From Thalassiosira profunda (lineage: Eukaryota > Bacillariophyta > Thalassiosirophyceae > Thalassiosirales > Thalassiosiraceae), in contig JALLAP010000030.1 of assembly GCA_036939355.1 (NCBI GenBank), positions 1 to 28,240 of the forward strand: a DNA stretch of 28,240 nucleotides, written 5' to 3'. Numbering within the stretch: position 1 is the first letter of the stretch; each line of letters starts with the position of its first letter. Made by a program: the position numbers and the translations under genes. A model generated the notes under the pieces. The model was given only the letters and a program-made list of their open reading frames with translations. It searched no databases and was not told the origin of the DNA. Shown piece after piece: positions 15,524-25,100 of the stretch.

Positions 15524-16696
15524 TCAGCCCATCATCAAACTCGCCACCAACGCGAACGACGCCGCCGCCCCGGCCACCGCCGATTGGACACTCCCCGCGC
15601 TGGGCGTCGGAGCGCCCTCGACTTGATCGCCCTTCTGCCACCACGCCGTCGGCTCCGCCGTAAACTCGGGCACGTACATCGGCGTCGGTTCCTTGGTCGT
15701 GGGCGCGACGGTGGGGGGCGCGTCGATGGCGAAATCGAACGGCGCCGGGGTGGGCGCGGCGCTCACCGGCGACGCCGTGACCGGCGGTGCGGTCGAATCC
15801 ACGGGCGAGGCCGTCGCATCCACCGGCGCGGCGGTGGTGCCCCCAGCAGACGGAGCCGGGGTGGGAGCATCGGTTTCGGTCACCGGCGCGGCGGTGGTGC
15901 CCCCCGGGGACGGCGACGCCGTGGTGGGCGCCTCCGTTGCGGCCACGGGCTTCGTCGTCGGGCTCGCCGTGGTGGGCGACGCGGTGGTGGGTGCTCCGGT
16001 CGTGGGGGCGTCGGTAACGGGCGCCAACGTCGGTTTCATCGTCGGGGCCTCTGTCACCGGGCTCAGACTGGGTTTCGCCGTCGGGGCATCAGTAACTGGA
16101 CTCAAGCTCGGCTTCACCGTCGGACTCTGAGTAACCGGACTCGAGCTCGTCGGACTCTCCGTCTCCGGCAAAGTAGTCGCCGCGCTCAATTCCACACTGA
16201 AGACGAACCGATCCACGCCTCCGTGATAGCTGATGGAATCTCCGCCCCGCGCATGCAGCATCGTGTTGCTCCCCTCCACGATGGCCACCTCGCCCTCCTC
16301 CTCGAGCAGTTTGGCGAAGGTCATCACTGTCATATCACCGTCCTGCACAATCGACGCGTCCATCAGCGTCTGCCTTTCGGCCGGCGCCTCCGTCACCCCG
16401 TACTGAAACAGATCGTACTTGCTCACCGCTCCGTCGACGCCGATGACGCCAGTGCTGTCTGCCATGCCCCCCGAGGAGGAGAAGGCGACGCCGGCCCACC
16501 CGTCGTTCTCGACCTCCAGGCGGCCGCAGAAGAGGCCGTTCCCGGCATCGACGGGGTCGGACGGGACCATGGCATAAAAAAGGGTGGCACTGTCGTCGAT
16601 GACGGTAGACTCGGTCAGCGCGGAGGGACAGGCGGGCTGGGCGCGGGCGGTCCCGGCGAGGAGGCCGGCGAGGGCGAGGCGGGCGGCGGACTTCAT
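15524..16696 (-). CDS. DOMON-domain surface protein with PT-rich stalk (short form)
   Basis: A 390-residue intronless frame. It has a signal peptide (about 1-19, ending TARA), then a DOMON domain at about residues 22-172 with the typical FYAMVPSDP, W-x-GVAFSSSGGMADS, KYDLFQYG and DASIVQDGDMTVM segments. A stalk of PTxKPSLSPVT-type repeats follows (about 178-360), then a small hydrophobic C-terminus (AVAGAAASFALVASLMMG) suited to a GPI-anchor signal. DOMON domains bind haem b or sugars. M78 and H148/H158 are candidate haem ligands by analogy with the Met/His pair of extracellular cytochrome-b DOMONs, but this is unproved. It should sit at the cell surface or wall. The domain is very similar to that of the divergent gene at 17241, but this protein lacks the N-terminal Cys-rich domain. 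Confidence 0.88.
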   Translation of the reverse strand: MKSAARLALAGLLAGTARAQPACPSALTESTVIDDSATLFYAMVPSDPVDAGNGLFCGRLEVENDGWAGVAFSSSGGMADSTGVIGVDGAVSKYDLFQYGVTEAPAERQTLMDASIVQDGDMTVMTFAKLLEEEGEVAIVEGSNTMLHARGGDSISYHGGVDRFVFSVELSAATTLPETESPTSSSPVTQSPTVKPSLSPVTDAPTAKPSLSPVTEAPTMKPTLAPVTDAPTTGAPTTASPTTASPTTKPVAATEAPTTASPSPGGTTAAPVTETDAPTPAPSAGGTTAAPVDATASPVDSTAPPVTASPVSAAPTPAPFDFAIDAPPTVAPTTKEPTPMYVPEFTAEPTAWWQKGDQVEGAPTPSAGSVQSAVAGAAASFALVASLMMG

Positions 16697-17240
16697 GTTG
16701 GGTACTGTTGGTGCTGCTCACAAGAAGTGCCAACGAAGCGAGAGGTGAATTGTGAGCACGTTGTGAGCTGCGCGTTGCTGCCCGAGCTCCTTCGATCGTG
16801 CATCGGTGCAGCTCGTCGGAGGTGGTGCCGACGAAGCGAAGGAGCTTCCGTGAGCTTCTTCCGACTCCAACCAACCTCTCGCTCTGTCCAACTTTTTGCA
16901 ACGTCAGTTCTTTACGTCGAAAAGATCCCTCAACTTTATTGATTCCTACGTATCTTTTAGTACCGGATGTCACTGCACCTTCCTCCAGCCAACTTTGCTC
17001 GAGCAGGAAGAAGCCGAGGCAAAGACAAAAGACAAAACAGGCCTGACGAAACCGGCCCGAGCAGGCCCCTGTGCGCGTTGGGATTGAGGTGGGCCCGGGC
17101 AGGGTGAATTGTTTCCGAGAGGCCCCGAGCAACTCTCGGAACGGCGGCGGTGCTACTGCAAGGTGCATGCACGGTGTGAACTGAGGTCATAAATTTGCAA
17201 CAAAGATCGACACGATTCGACCCTCGACCCCTCGATCGCC
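16697..17240. promoter_or_regulatory. divergent promoter region of the two DOMON genes
   Basis: These 544 bp separate the opposed start codons. Near the minus-strand gene there is an imperfect direct repeat of GTGCCRACGAAGCGA (about 16728 and 16826) and an inverted GAGCTCCTTCG/CGAAGGAGC pair (about 16787 and 16837). TCATAAATTTGCAAC lies before the plus-strand gene. No such element is seen for the minus-strand gene. Confidence 0.5.
17187..17196 (+). promoter_or_regulatory. TCATAAATTT core-promoter candidate
   Basis: It begins 54 bp before the ATG at 17241 and continues as GCAACAA, nearly the same as the element at 5052. Confidence 0.5.
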
Positions 17241-19168
17241 ATGACGACCCTCCGCCGCGCCGCCGCAGCCCTCCTCGCCCTCCTCTCCGCCCCCGCCGCC
17301 CGCGCGATGGAGGTGGGCGACGAGGTTTGCATTACCGGTTTCATCATGGACAGGTGTGAGTTCTCGAGACTTTGTGTGCACGTGATGTGCACAGATGTGC
17401 ACTTGCAACAGATGACACAAGAGCTTCCAACACGTGGTTGAGAGAGTCGACACTGCTGCCTCTAGTAAGCCATCCGCGCTGCTGACACTCGTGCTAATTC
17501 CCACACTTGCTCGCATCTCCCTTTCAGGGTGCATCGAGGAAACCGGGGGCACCCTCCTCGACAACCCCTCCATCATCAGCCTCCAACAGCCCGAGGAACA
17601 CTCCTACCACTGCCTCCTCGACGTGGGCGTCTGCCGTCGCTCCGGCTTCGTCGTCCTGGGCCCGAAAAATCCCGCCACCGACCGCCACTGCCTGGGATTT
17701 CGCATCGACGACGGCGACGTGGTGCTGGCGGCCGGACGGGCCGCAGGGCAGCAAGGCTACTGCACCACCTGCACGGGAGGCGAGGACGATCCCGAGTACG
17801 GCTACCGGGCCACGGTCCGGGGCATCGTGGATTCGCTCGGGGACGGATCGGAGGACGTCAGCGGCACTCCCGTGCTGCGGGACGTGGAGATGCTCGACGC
17901 CGGCGTGGGGTGCGGCGCTGTGGATTCCGTGTCGCCGCAGTGCGCACGACAGTTGCAGACCGCGCCGGAGCCCACGCCGGATCCGACGCCGGCGCCGGTG
18001 GCCACGGAGACTGGATCGACGGCCGCGTCCAACAGTGGTGGAGAGGCGCTCTCGTGCCCGGACGCGCTCACCGAGTCCGCCGTCATCGACCCGAGCGCCA
18101 CACTTTTCTACGCCATGGTTCCCTCCGACCCCGCCGACGCCGGAAACGGAGTTTTCTGCGCCCGCCTCGAGGTGGAGAACGACGGATGGGTTGGCCTCGC
18201 CTTCTCCTCCTCTGGAGGCATGGCCGACAGCACCGGCGTCATCGGCGTCCCGGGCGAGGGCACGGTGCGCAAGTACGAGCTCTTCGCGTACGGAGTCACG
18301 GAGATGACGGAGGCGCGGCAGACTTTGATTGATGCGTCGATTGCGCAGGACGGTGACACGACGATCATGTCGTTCGCCAAACTGCTCGAGGAGGAGGGCG
18401 AGGTGGCCGTCGTGGAGGGGAGCAACACGATGCTCCACGCACGGGGCGGAGATTCCGTCAGCTATCACGGGGGTGCGGATCGGTTCGTGTTCGAGGTCGA
18501 TCTCAGTGCATCTGCAGCGGCCACCGACGCTCCGACGATGAAACCTGTGACGGTGAGTCCCACGATGAAGCCCAGTCTGAGCCCAGTTACGGAGAGTCCG
18601 ACGATGAAACCCAGCGTGGCGCCGGTCACCGAGAGTCCAACGATGAAGCCAACTTTGAGTCCGGTTACGGAGAGTCCTGTGATGAGTCCGGTCACGCTGA
18701 GTCCGGTGGCGACGCCCACTGCTAGTCCAGTGGCACCCACGCTCGCTCCCATGGCAGCGACGGATGCTCCAACTGGAAAGCCGTCAATCGCATCTGCAAC
18801 TCCTGCACCGTCCACAACGACCACAGTTGATCCAACCGACGAGCCGACGGCCCCGCCTGCAACCGATACCACAACCTCACCCTCGGCGTCGCCCTTTGCT
18901 TTCAACGTGTCCACCCCGCCCACCGGCCCACCCACTGCGCCTGCTCCGACCGCATCCACCACCGCACCCAACGCTATGCAGTTCACCCCTGGTACTGCCG
19001 CTCCCAACGTTGTGAGTATCAACTATTGCGAGAAACTGTATCGCTCATCTCTTCGCAGCTAATCCTTTGTGTCTTGTTTTTGGATGGAAATAGTCCTCGG
19101 CAAGTGCCAAATCTTTGACTGCGGGAGCCATTGCGTCTTTCGCCGTGGCGGCCACTTTGCTGGGCTGA
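17241..19168 (+). CDS. DOMON-domain surface protein with extra N-terminal Cys-rich domain, three exons
   Basis: Exons are 17241-17355, 17528-19011 and 19094-19168; introns of 172 and 82 bp both start GTGAGT and end TTTCAG and AAATAG. The frame joins cleanly to 557 residues. A signal peptide (about 1-22) precedes a Cys-rich domain with GFIMDRWCIE across the first splice site, HSYHCLLDVGVC and GYCTTC; similar unnamed domains occur in algal surface proteins, as far as I recall. Next come the DOMON domain, a stalk of SPTMKPSLSPVTE-type repeats, and the third exon, which encodes a short hydrophobic tail (SLTAGAIASFAVAATLLG) like that of the gene at 15524. That tail supports exon 3, since the unspliced frame ends without it at 19062. 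Probably GPI-anchored at the cell surface. Substrate and haem binding are unproved. Confidence 0.85.
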
Positions 19169-19284
19169 AGAACCCAATGACGAAGAAGAGAAATGGCTGT
19201 GGGTGGCGCAATCGATGTAGCTAAATACCATTCACACATTTGACATCTAGATTTGTACGGAACGGCGGCGAACGAATGCAAAGT

Positions 19285-19290
19285 AATAAA
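19285..19290 (+). terminator. AATAAA polyadenylation-signal candidate
   Basis: This exact AATAAA lies 117 bp downstream of the DOMON gene stop codon on the coding strand. Confidence 0.4.
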
Positions 19291-19893
19291 CGCCATCACC
19301 TGCGTGAGATAACTGAAAAAGTAACAGCGCCTGACCGTATCAATCTCAGATCGTTCTCGCGCTGCCCCGAAGCTTCGCCACTCAGGTTCTCCGCCACCGC
19401 TTTTAACGTCCATCGCCGCGCCGGCTCATCCGGGCGAGCCTGCTCTAGGCCGCTGTTCAGGAGTATCGTATCGCTGGAGACAGAATGTGGCAAGCCTCTC
19501 GCTCCTCTGGGCTTGCTGTTGCATATCGACGCGAGAGACCTGTCTCTATCTTTTTCGGCCAGTCGTCATTTCGTGTTGTTCAGCAGCCCCTTCTTTTCGG
19601 CCGCCAATAATGACCCGGTCAACCCCACAACGACCACGCAGGGGCAGTATGAATTGGTGGTCAATTACATCGCCTCGAGTGGGCAGTCTTTTCGGCGAGC
19701 TGAAATGCCCCTTGGACCGCCGATATGACCCGCATCCCCATGAACGACTGCAGTGGGCAGTAAAATGGTGGTCAATGCAACTTTTGAGACCGGGGCACAC
19801 CGAAAATCAACAGCCCCTCCTCTCCTCAGCCCCCCACGATCCCTCCGCACTGCCCCTCTGTGCAAGGCGGCGCCTGCATCGATTCACTTGCGC

Positions 19894-19902
19894 TCATAAA
19901 TT
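19894..19902 (+). promoter_or_regulatory. TCATAAATT core-promoter candidate
   Basis: It begins 89 bp before the ATG at 19983 and is one of the recurring promoter-proximal elements. Confidence 0.45.
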
Positions 19903-19982
19903 CCACGAACGCCGCCACGCACATCGATCTCTCGCATCGACCGCCACCAGCCTCCCTCTTTCCTCCCGCCTCCCTCGCCACC

Positions 19983-20405
19983 ATGAAGCTCTCCCTCGCC
20001 ATCTTCGCCGCCCTCGCCGCCTCCGCCGAGGCCGGCCTCCTCCGCCAGCGCAAGCTCGACGGAGAAGACTTCATTTCTTGCGAAAACCCCGAGGCCGAGG
20101 GGCCCTGCGGCCCGTTTGATAAGGACGGATGCTACCTCTTCTGGCATGCCCAGAAGGGCAACGGCAAGAATGCAGGCTTCTGCACCCTAACCTGCAAGAA
20201 GCTGGCCGGAGGAATTCCCGACGGCGACGCTGAAGGAGAGGCCAAGGGCCGCAAAGACGACTATGGGGACGGCAAGCACTCCAATACTCCCGTCTTAAAC
20301 AGTGACTGCGCTACTAATGACGACAAGACAGTCTGCGACTGCAACAACTTTGATGCTCTGAACTACGGAGCCGAAGTCGCTGCCTGCAGCTGCGGCGGGG
20401 TGTAG
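19983..20405 (+). CDS. small secreted cysteine-rich protein
   Basis: A 140-residue product with a signal peptide (MKLSLAIFAALAASAEAG) followed by a short basic RQRK site that could be a pro-region cleavage point. The mature part has ten cysteines, an even number fitting five disulphides, in two groups (about residues 33-80 and 109-138) joined by an acidic, glycine-rich linker. The frame is open further upstream, but the ATG at 19983 is the only start giving a signal peptide, and it follows a TCATAAATT element. I do not recognise the family. Extracellular or wall location is inferred. Neither enzyme motifs nor toxin-type scaffolds are evident. Confidence 0.75.
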   Translation: MKLSLAIFAALAASAEAGLLRQRKLDGEDFISCENPEAEGPCGPFDKDGCYLFWHAQKGNGKNAGFCTLTCKKLAGGIPDGDAEGEAKGRKDDYGDGKHSNTPVLNSDCATNDDKTVCDCNNFDALNYGAEVAACSCGGV

Positions 20406-20700
20406 GTCTGATACCCATTCACACGTTTTGGACAACCAGAATAAAACTCTTACTCTAGGAATATCATCTTTGTGCGGAGTCTCCATATCTGTCATCTATG
20501 CTGCGCTGCATCTTACCTCCTCTCGACGCCTCTGCGATGGAGCGCTAGGTAAGTGAAAGGTTACAACAGGCTATGATACCTCTGGATCCCTATTCTGAGT
20601 AGGTATGAAACACCGCGCTGCCTCTGGTCCTCTCGGGCGCTCGATCAAAGCCCGCGCCCCTCGCCCGCTCGCCCATTCTCAGCCCTCCTTTATCGAGCGT
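20406..20700. other. convergent 3' region, left edge of the second module copy
   Basis: It holds the 3' flank of the secreted protein gene with AATAAA at 20440-20445, CTAGGTAAG (about 20545) and GTAGGTATG (about 20600). Similarity with the left module copy begins only at 20698. Confidence 0.5.
20440..20445 (+). terminator. AATAAA polyadenylation-signal candidate
   Basis: AATAAA lies 35 bp downstream of the stop at 20405, a typical distance for a 3' end signal. Confidence 0.5.
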
Positions 20701-21900
20701 TCAGCCGAGGTTCCTCCGCGAGTGCCGGAACAGAAACGCCGCCGACGTCAGCAAATCCAGCGCCTCGCCCGTCGATTCCTCGCCCTCGTCCACACTGTCC
20801 GGATGTGCCGGGATCGCCGCCGCCAACGGAACGGAGCCCGTCACGGCGCCCAATTCGCCGAGCCGCTCGTCCCGCGCAGTCTCTGCTCCGATTCCGCCCT
20901 CGTTCCATCCGGCCACCGCCGCCAGTGAATTTCCCGTCATCCCCGGAGGCACGAGGGGAAACGGCTCCTTGACCACCGTGCCGGTGGCATTGCTGCACGC
21001 CGACGCGCGGACCACCTTCATGTGCTTCCGCAATGGGCTTTGAAGGAGGGGATGCTCGTCGGGATCGCGCTGTTCTGCCATCTCGCGCTTTCGCGTGCGG
21101 GCCTCCTTCCGCGGGCTGCGGCCTTTGGCGTGGGGCGTGGTGCCGGCTTGGAGTGTGGCGCCGCTGTCGTGGTTGGAGGGGCCCGCGACGGCGGCGCGGT
21201 TCAGCTCGGCAATGTCCACGTTCTCATCGGTTTCTGCCTCGCCCTCCTGTTTCGTCTCGCTTTCGTTCTCCGCCCGCCGCTCCCTCTTCTTGTGGCGGAA
21301 CGGCGGGGACCGCCGCTGCCGCCCCTCCCGCCGGTTCGGCGCGTTCTCCTTGTCAGAAGTTCGTTTTGGCGAGGCCTTTGCCTTCTTGTCCCGCTCCTCG
21401 TCTTTGGCCGTTCCGTCCTCGTCGTTATCGTCCCGGCGTCGGCGAGGCCACCCGCCCTCGCCGCGCCGCTTTTCCTCATGCCCGTCCCTGCCCTGACGGC
21501 GCGCCCGCTGCTGCCGCCGTCCAACGTCCTCGTCGCGCCGCCGCCCTTCCATCGCGTTGGATTGCGAGGCGGAGTCGAATTGGTGGATGCGGTCGCGCAC
21601 GCCGCCCCGCCCGGGGGCCCGCCGCCCCGCCCTCCTCTTCTCGGGGGTCCGCTTGACTTTGTCGGGGGAGCGCCTCGCGCTCTCGGCCCGGGCGACGGCA
21701 TTCTCGGCTTTGGTGGAGGCCTTGGCCGCCACCGCGTGGGACAATTGTCCGCCCGCCGTGACCGCGTGGGAGGCCGAATCGACGAGGCCGCTCGCCGCCC
21801 CCTCGAGGGCGCCCGCGGCGGTGGCGAGGCCGGCGGCCGCGGCGGTGGCGGCGTGGGAGAGCTTGGAGAGGGGGCTTCGGCGGTGGGGGCTGTGGCGCAT
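20701..21900 (-). CDS. gene E (right copy): basic, disordered protein with KEN and SP/TP motifs
   Basis: From the ATG at 21900 the product has 399 residues and aligns along its length with the left copy. The alanine-rich N-terminus, RSPDK/RTPEK sites, SDKENAPN (KEN at 21351-21343), SPRKE and SPLRK motifs and the HSRRNLG end are kept. Differences are small indels, for example a longer glutamate/threonine linker (NESETKQEGEAETDE) before NVDIAELN. Retention of the short motifs while linkers vary suggests they matter, though divergence is too low for this to be strong evidence. It is divergent from F' across 283 bp. Confidence 0.75.
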   Translation of the reverse strand: MRHSPHRRSPLSKLSHAATAAAAGLATAAGALEGAASGLVDSASHAVTAGGQLSHAVAAKASTKAENAVARAESARRSPDKVKRTPEKRRAGRRAPGRGGVRDRIHQFDSASQSNAMEGRRRDEDVGRRQQRARRQGRDGHEEKRRGEGGWPRRRRDDNDEDGTAKDEERDKKAKASPKRTSDKENAPNRREGRQRRSPPFRHKKRERRAENESETKQEGEAETDENVDIAELNRAAVAGPSNHDSGATLQAGTTPHAKGRSPRKEARTRKREMAEQRDPDEHPLLQSPLRKHMKVVRASACSNATGTVVKEPFPLVPPGMTGNSLAAVAGWNEGGIGAETARDERLGELGAVTGSVPLAAAIPAHPDSVDEGEESTGEALDLLTSAAFLFRHSRRNLG

Positions 21901-22183
21901 CGTTGTTCTGTGTTGTGGGGCGCACGTCTGCTCGCGTCCAAAGCGCATTGCTTTGTTGCAACTCGCCGAGCACTCGGCATCAAGTCTGATTCGTGAGTCG
22001 CGAGTTGTTTGGGTTGAGTCGCGAGTCGTCTCGTACGTATGCTCTTAGGTAGGTACTTACGTGACGTCTCAAATCTCAAACTCACAATGTTGGTTTGCAA
22101 AACCGTTGTTGCCTCCCCACGTGTTGATGGCCCCCCTCCTCTGTCCATCGAATCCAAGCCCGCCTCTCCACACTCTCTAACCG
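21901..22183. promoter_or_regulatory. shared divergent promoter of E and F (right copy)
   Basis: Homologous to 11277-11544. The middle is the least conserved part: it holds two GAGTCGCGAGT repeats (about 21994 and 22016), CGTACGTATG and TAGGTAGGTACTTACGTGACGTC. The last includes a TGACGTC site of CRE/bZIP type, where the left copy has TTACGTTGACAG instead. Confidence 0.65.
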
Positions 22184-25100
22184 ATGGGCGGAGCGCAATC
22201 TGAGGCCGCGGGGTGGTCGGAGGAGCGCGCGGGAAATGCCGTTCCGGGCCAAGACAGCACACCCAACACAAACGCGGCCGTTGGTGATGTGCGCAAGGGG
22301 AGCACCGACACTCGCGCCCCCGCCAAGGGCCGCGGCGCCAAGGCGCGGATGCCGACGCTGAACCCCCTCAAGCTCAATAAATATACCGCAAAAGGCGACG
22401 GCGCGAAGAACGATGCGGCCACCTCTTCCTTCACCGGCCGGCGCAAATCCGATGGAACGGACGCTCACGGGAAACGACCAAAAGATGGAGCGGGCGATGC
22501 GAAGCAGTCCTTTGCTATTGCAACGAGCAGCAACTCGTCCAAACGGAAAGGCAGAGAAGCCAACAACGATGGGGCCATATCGGTCAAGGTCAAACTGGGC
22601 GACGCCCTCTGGAAGCGCCTCCCCGGGAACAACAAGGATCTGGGAACTCTAGCAACCTCGTCCAATCGGAGAGCGGGAAACATCGTCGACAGCGGTATGG
22701 ACGCGGTGAGCGCGCTGAGGGACAAAGGGTGGCGGCGGGAGTGGCGGGGGATTCATCTGCCCCCCTCCCGGGCGCCCAACGAGAAAAGGGAGCGGGCGAC
22801 GAAGGAACAAGCCGAGGTGCCGGAGCTGCCGGCTCCAAAGTATGTGGCTGTTGGGAAGGACAAGGAGGCACCGCGGCCGGTGCCAGCGGAACGGAGTGTT
22901 TTCAAGGAAGCGGCGCCCGAGGAACTGCCCTCGCCGTCGTTATCATCTGGCCCCTCCGTGCCACTCTACCCACTACTGGCCGTCATCATCATTTATCACC
23001 TGCTCAAGCACCTTCTCTTCAAGCGCATCTTCTTCACGTACCAAAAGCGCACGCAAATCTCCCGAAGCGTGAAGCGTCGAATGAAATTGGGATTGCGGGG
23101 GATGCTCTGGTTCGGCGGCGACGGGAGGCAGTTCACCGTGAGCCAGGAGGAGTTGGAGACGCAGCTGGGCAAGCTGCAGAAGAGGAAGGAGGAGCGGATA
23201 CGGAGAGAGAGCGGCACTCTGGATTCCTGCGACGATGGAGATGATGGGGGTGGTGGGGACGGGGGAGGGAGGGGTGGCAGTGGAGGGGGCACTGGTGGAG
23301 GCAACAATCGTGGGAGCGGCGGGGGGCACGGTTCCAACGGTGGGAGCGGTGGCGGACGAAGCGGCGATGACGCAACATCGCCCGGAAACAACCCCTCCTC
23401 CGACGTCCCTAGCAACAGCTACAGCGCCAGCAACGACATCTCCACCTTCTCGGACCAGCCCTCCTTCCTGCTGTGGATGAAGCGGTCCGAGGATCTCGAG
23501 CGAGCCCACCGTCGGGTGGAACAGCTCACCTCGGATCTGGTCTGCGCCAAGGAGAACGCGCTCATCCTGCGGGAGGAGCTGGCCGAGCAATCGTGGCTGA
23601 AGGACGAGAATCCGACGGAGAATGGGATGGGCAAACGGCGTTGGATGAAGATGAACGAGGAATTGGAGCGGGCGGAGAAATATGTGGACCGGCTGGCGAG
23701 CGATTTGTGCGTGGCGAAAGAAAAGGTGTTGATGCTGAACGAAAGCGAGGGAGGGAGAGAAGAAAAGGATGGGAACGGCGAGGAGGGGAGCTCGTGCGAC
23801 GATCGCCTCGACCTTAAGGGCGACGAGGACGAGAACGATGGAGACACGAGCGGCAGTGGCGGCGGCAGCACTACCACCCGGGGAATGAGCGATGGCCTAA
23901 AAAGGAGCAGCGTTGGCAATGCATCGCAGAATGAAGACGCGTCTTCCACCGGCAAATCCTCTGGCAGCAAGAGTGCCGATGGCAAGGAAAATAGCACGAG
24001 GAACAGCAGCCTTTCGAACGAGCTGAAAGAGGCCCGGCAGAGGATTGAGCAGCTGGAAGCGGCATTGGTGTGCGCCGAGGAACAATCCAAGCAGGCTGCA
24101 ATTCTCGAGACGTCGGCGAGTCAACTCCAGAGCCAAGTTGAGCTGCTCACGACGCAAAATCAAGAGCTAGCCAATCAGAATGCAACGCTGAACGAGAGCG
24201 TGCTCAAGCTGCAGGAGGAGAATGAAGGGCTGGACAGGGAGATGGAGCACCTCGTTGGTGAGATGGAGCACAACCAGACTAGGGACGTCGAGGGCGAGCA
24301 CAAAGGCGAGAGCCTCGAGTTTGACGCCAGCGACGGGTTCGGGTCGGTGCTGTCCGAGTCGCTCACGGCCGATCCGGCCGATGCGATTGTCCGCGAGGCA
24401 GGGGAGAGGGAGACTTTGCGCGCCACGGTGGAGGAGCTGCGCCAGGACCTAAGCCGGGCGAGGGAGGACGTTGCCCAGTTGAAGCAAGAACGAGATGGGG
24501 CAGTCGATGACGCCCGAGGGCTGTCGCTGGAGCTGGCGAGGGCGAAGGACGAGAACACGAGCCTCAAAGAGAGGTCCTTCAGCCACGACCTTCCACCGGC
24601 GTCGGCCATTAGCTTCGAGAGCCAATCTAGTCACCACACCATTGAGACGTACGATGCCATGCGCACAGAGAGGAATCGGCTGAGGAGTCAAGTGAAGGCG
24701 GCGAAGGACTCTTTGTCGGAAATGGCTGCTGAGATGAGCGGCCTGAAGAAATGCCTCGTCGTATTGCAGGACGCTAACAAAGGTTTGCGGGCAGATCTGG
24801 AGGCGGCGAAGACTCAAAAGGTTGACCTGGAGACTCGGCTTGCCGGCACCACCGCCAAATTTGCTGCGATTGAGACGGAGCAGAAGGATTGTTTGCAAGT
24901 TCTGGACAGTCTCGCGCAAGGGAAGGACCCAAAGCAGCTCGTTGCAAATGGAAAGATGCAATCCCGCCCTCAGAGCCCGACGTTCGAACGCGTCGCCTCC
25001 CACGCAGATCACGTGCGCACCCTGCAGGGGCGGCTCGAACTCGAGGCACAAGCGACCAAGGATCAGTCAGCGGCCATTGCCCAATTGAAAGCGCAGGTCG

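Larger units (their letters stand above)
19169..19982. other. intergenic region before the secreted protein gene
   Basis: AATAAA at 19285-19290 is a possible polyadenylation signal for the gene ending at 19168. TGGTGGTCAAT occurs twice (about 19656 and 19765). A 162-codon open frame spans 19240-19728, but its composition and lack of motifs give no support. TCATAAATT at 19894 belongs to the next gene. Confidence 0.5.

Noticed and set aside
15584..16942. 452-codon plus-strand frame opposite the DOMON gene
   Set aside because: It is Arg/Gly-rich without motifs. The minus strand encodes a clear signal peptide, DOMON domain and stalk.
18530..18760. Regular repeats that could look like a CRISPR array or satellite
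   Set aside because: They are in-frame codons of the SPTMKPSLSPVTE stalk, with no spacers and no Cas genes, in a eukaryotic gene.
19240..19728. 162-codon open frame before the secreted protein gene
   Set aside because: No motif, signal or splice structure; the region contains short repeats and looks like spacer.
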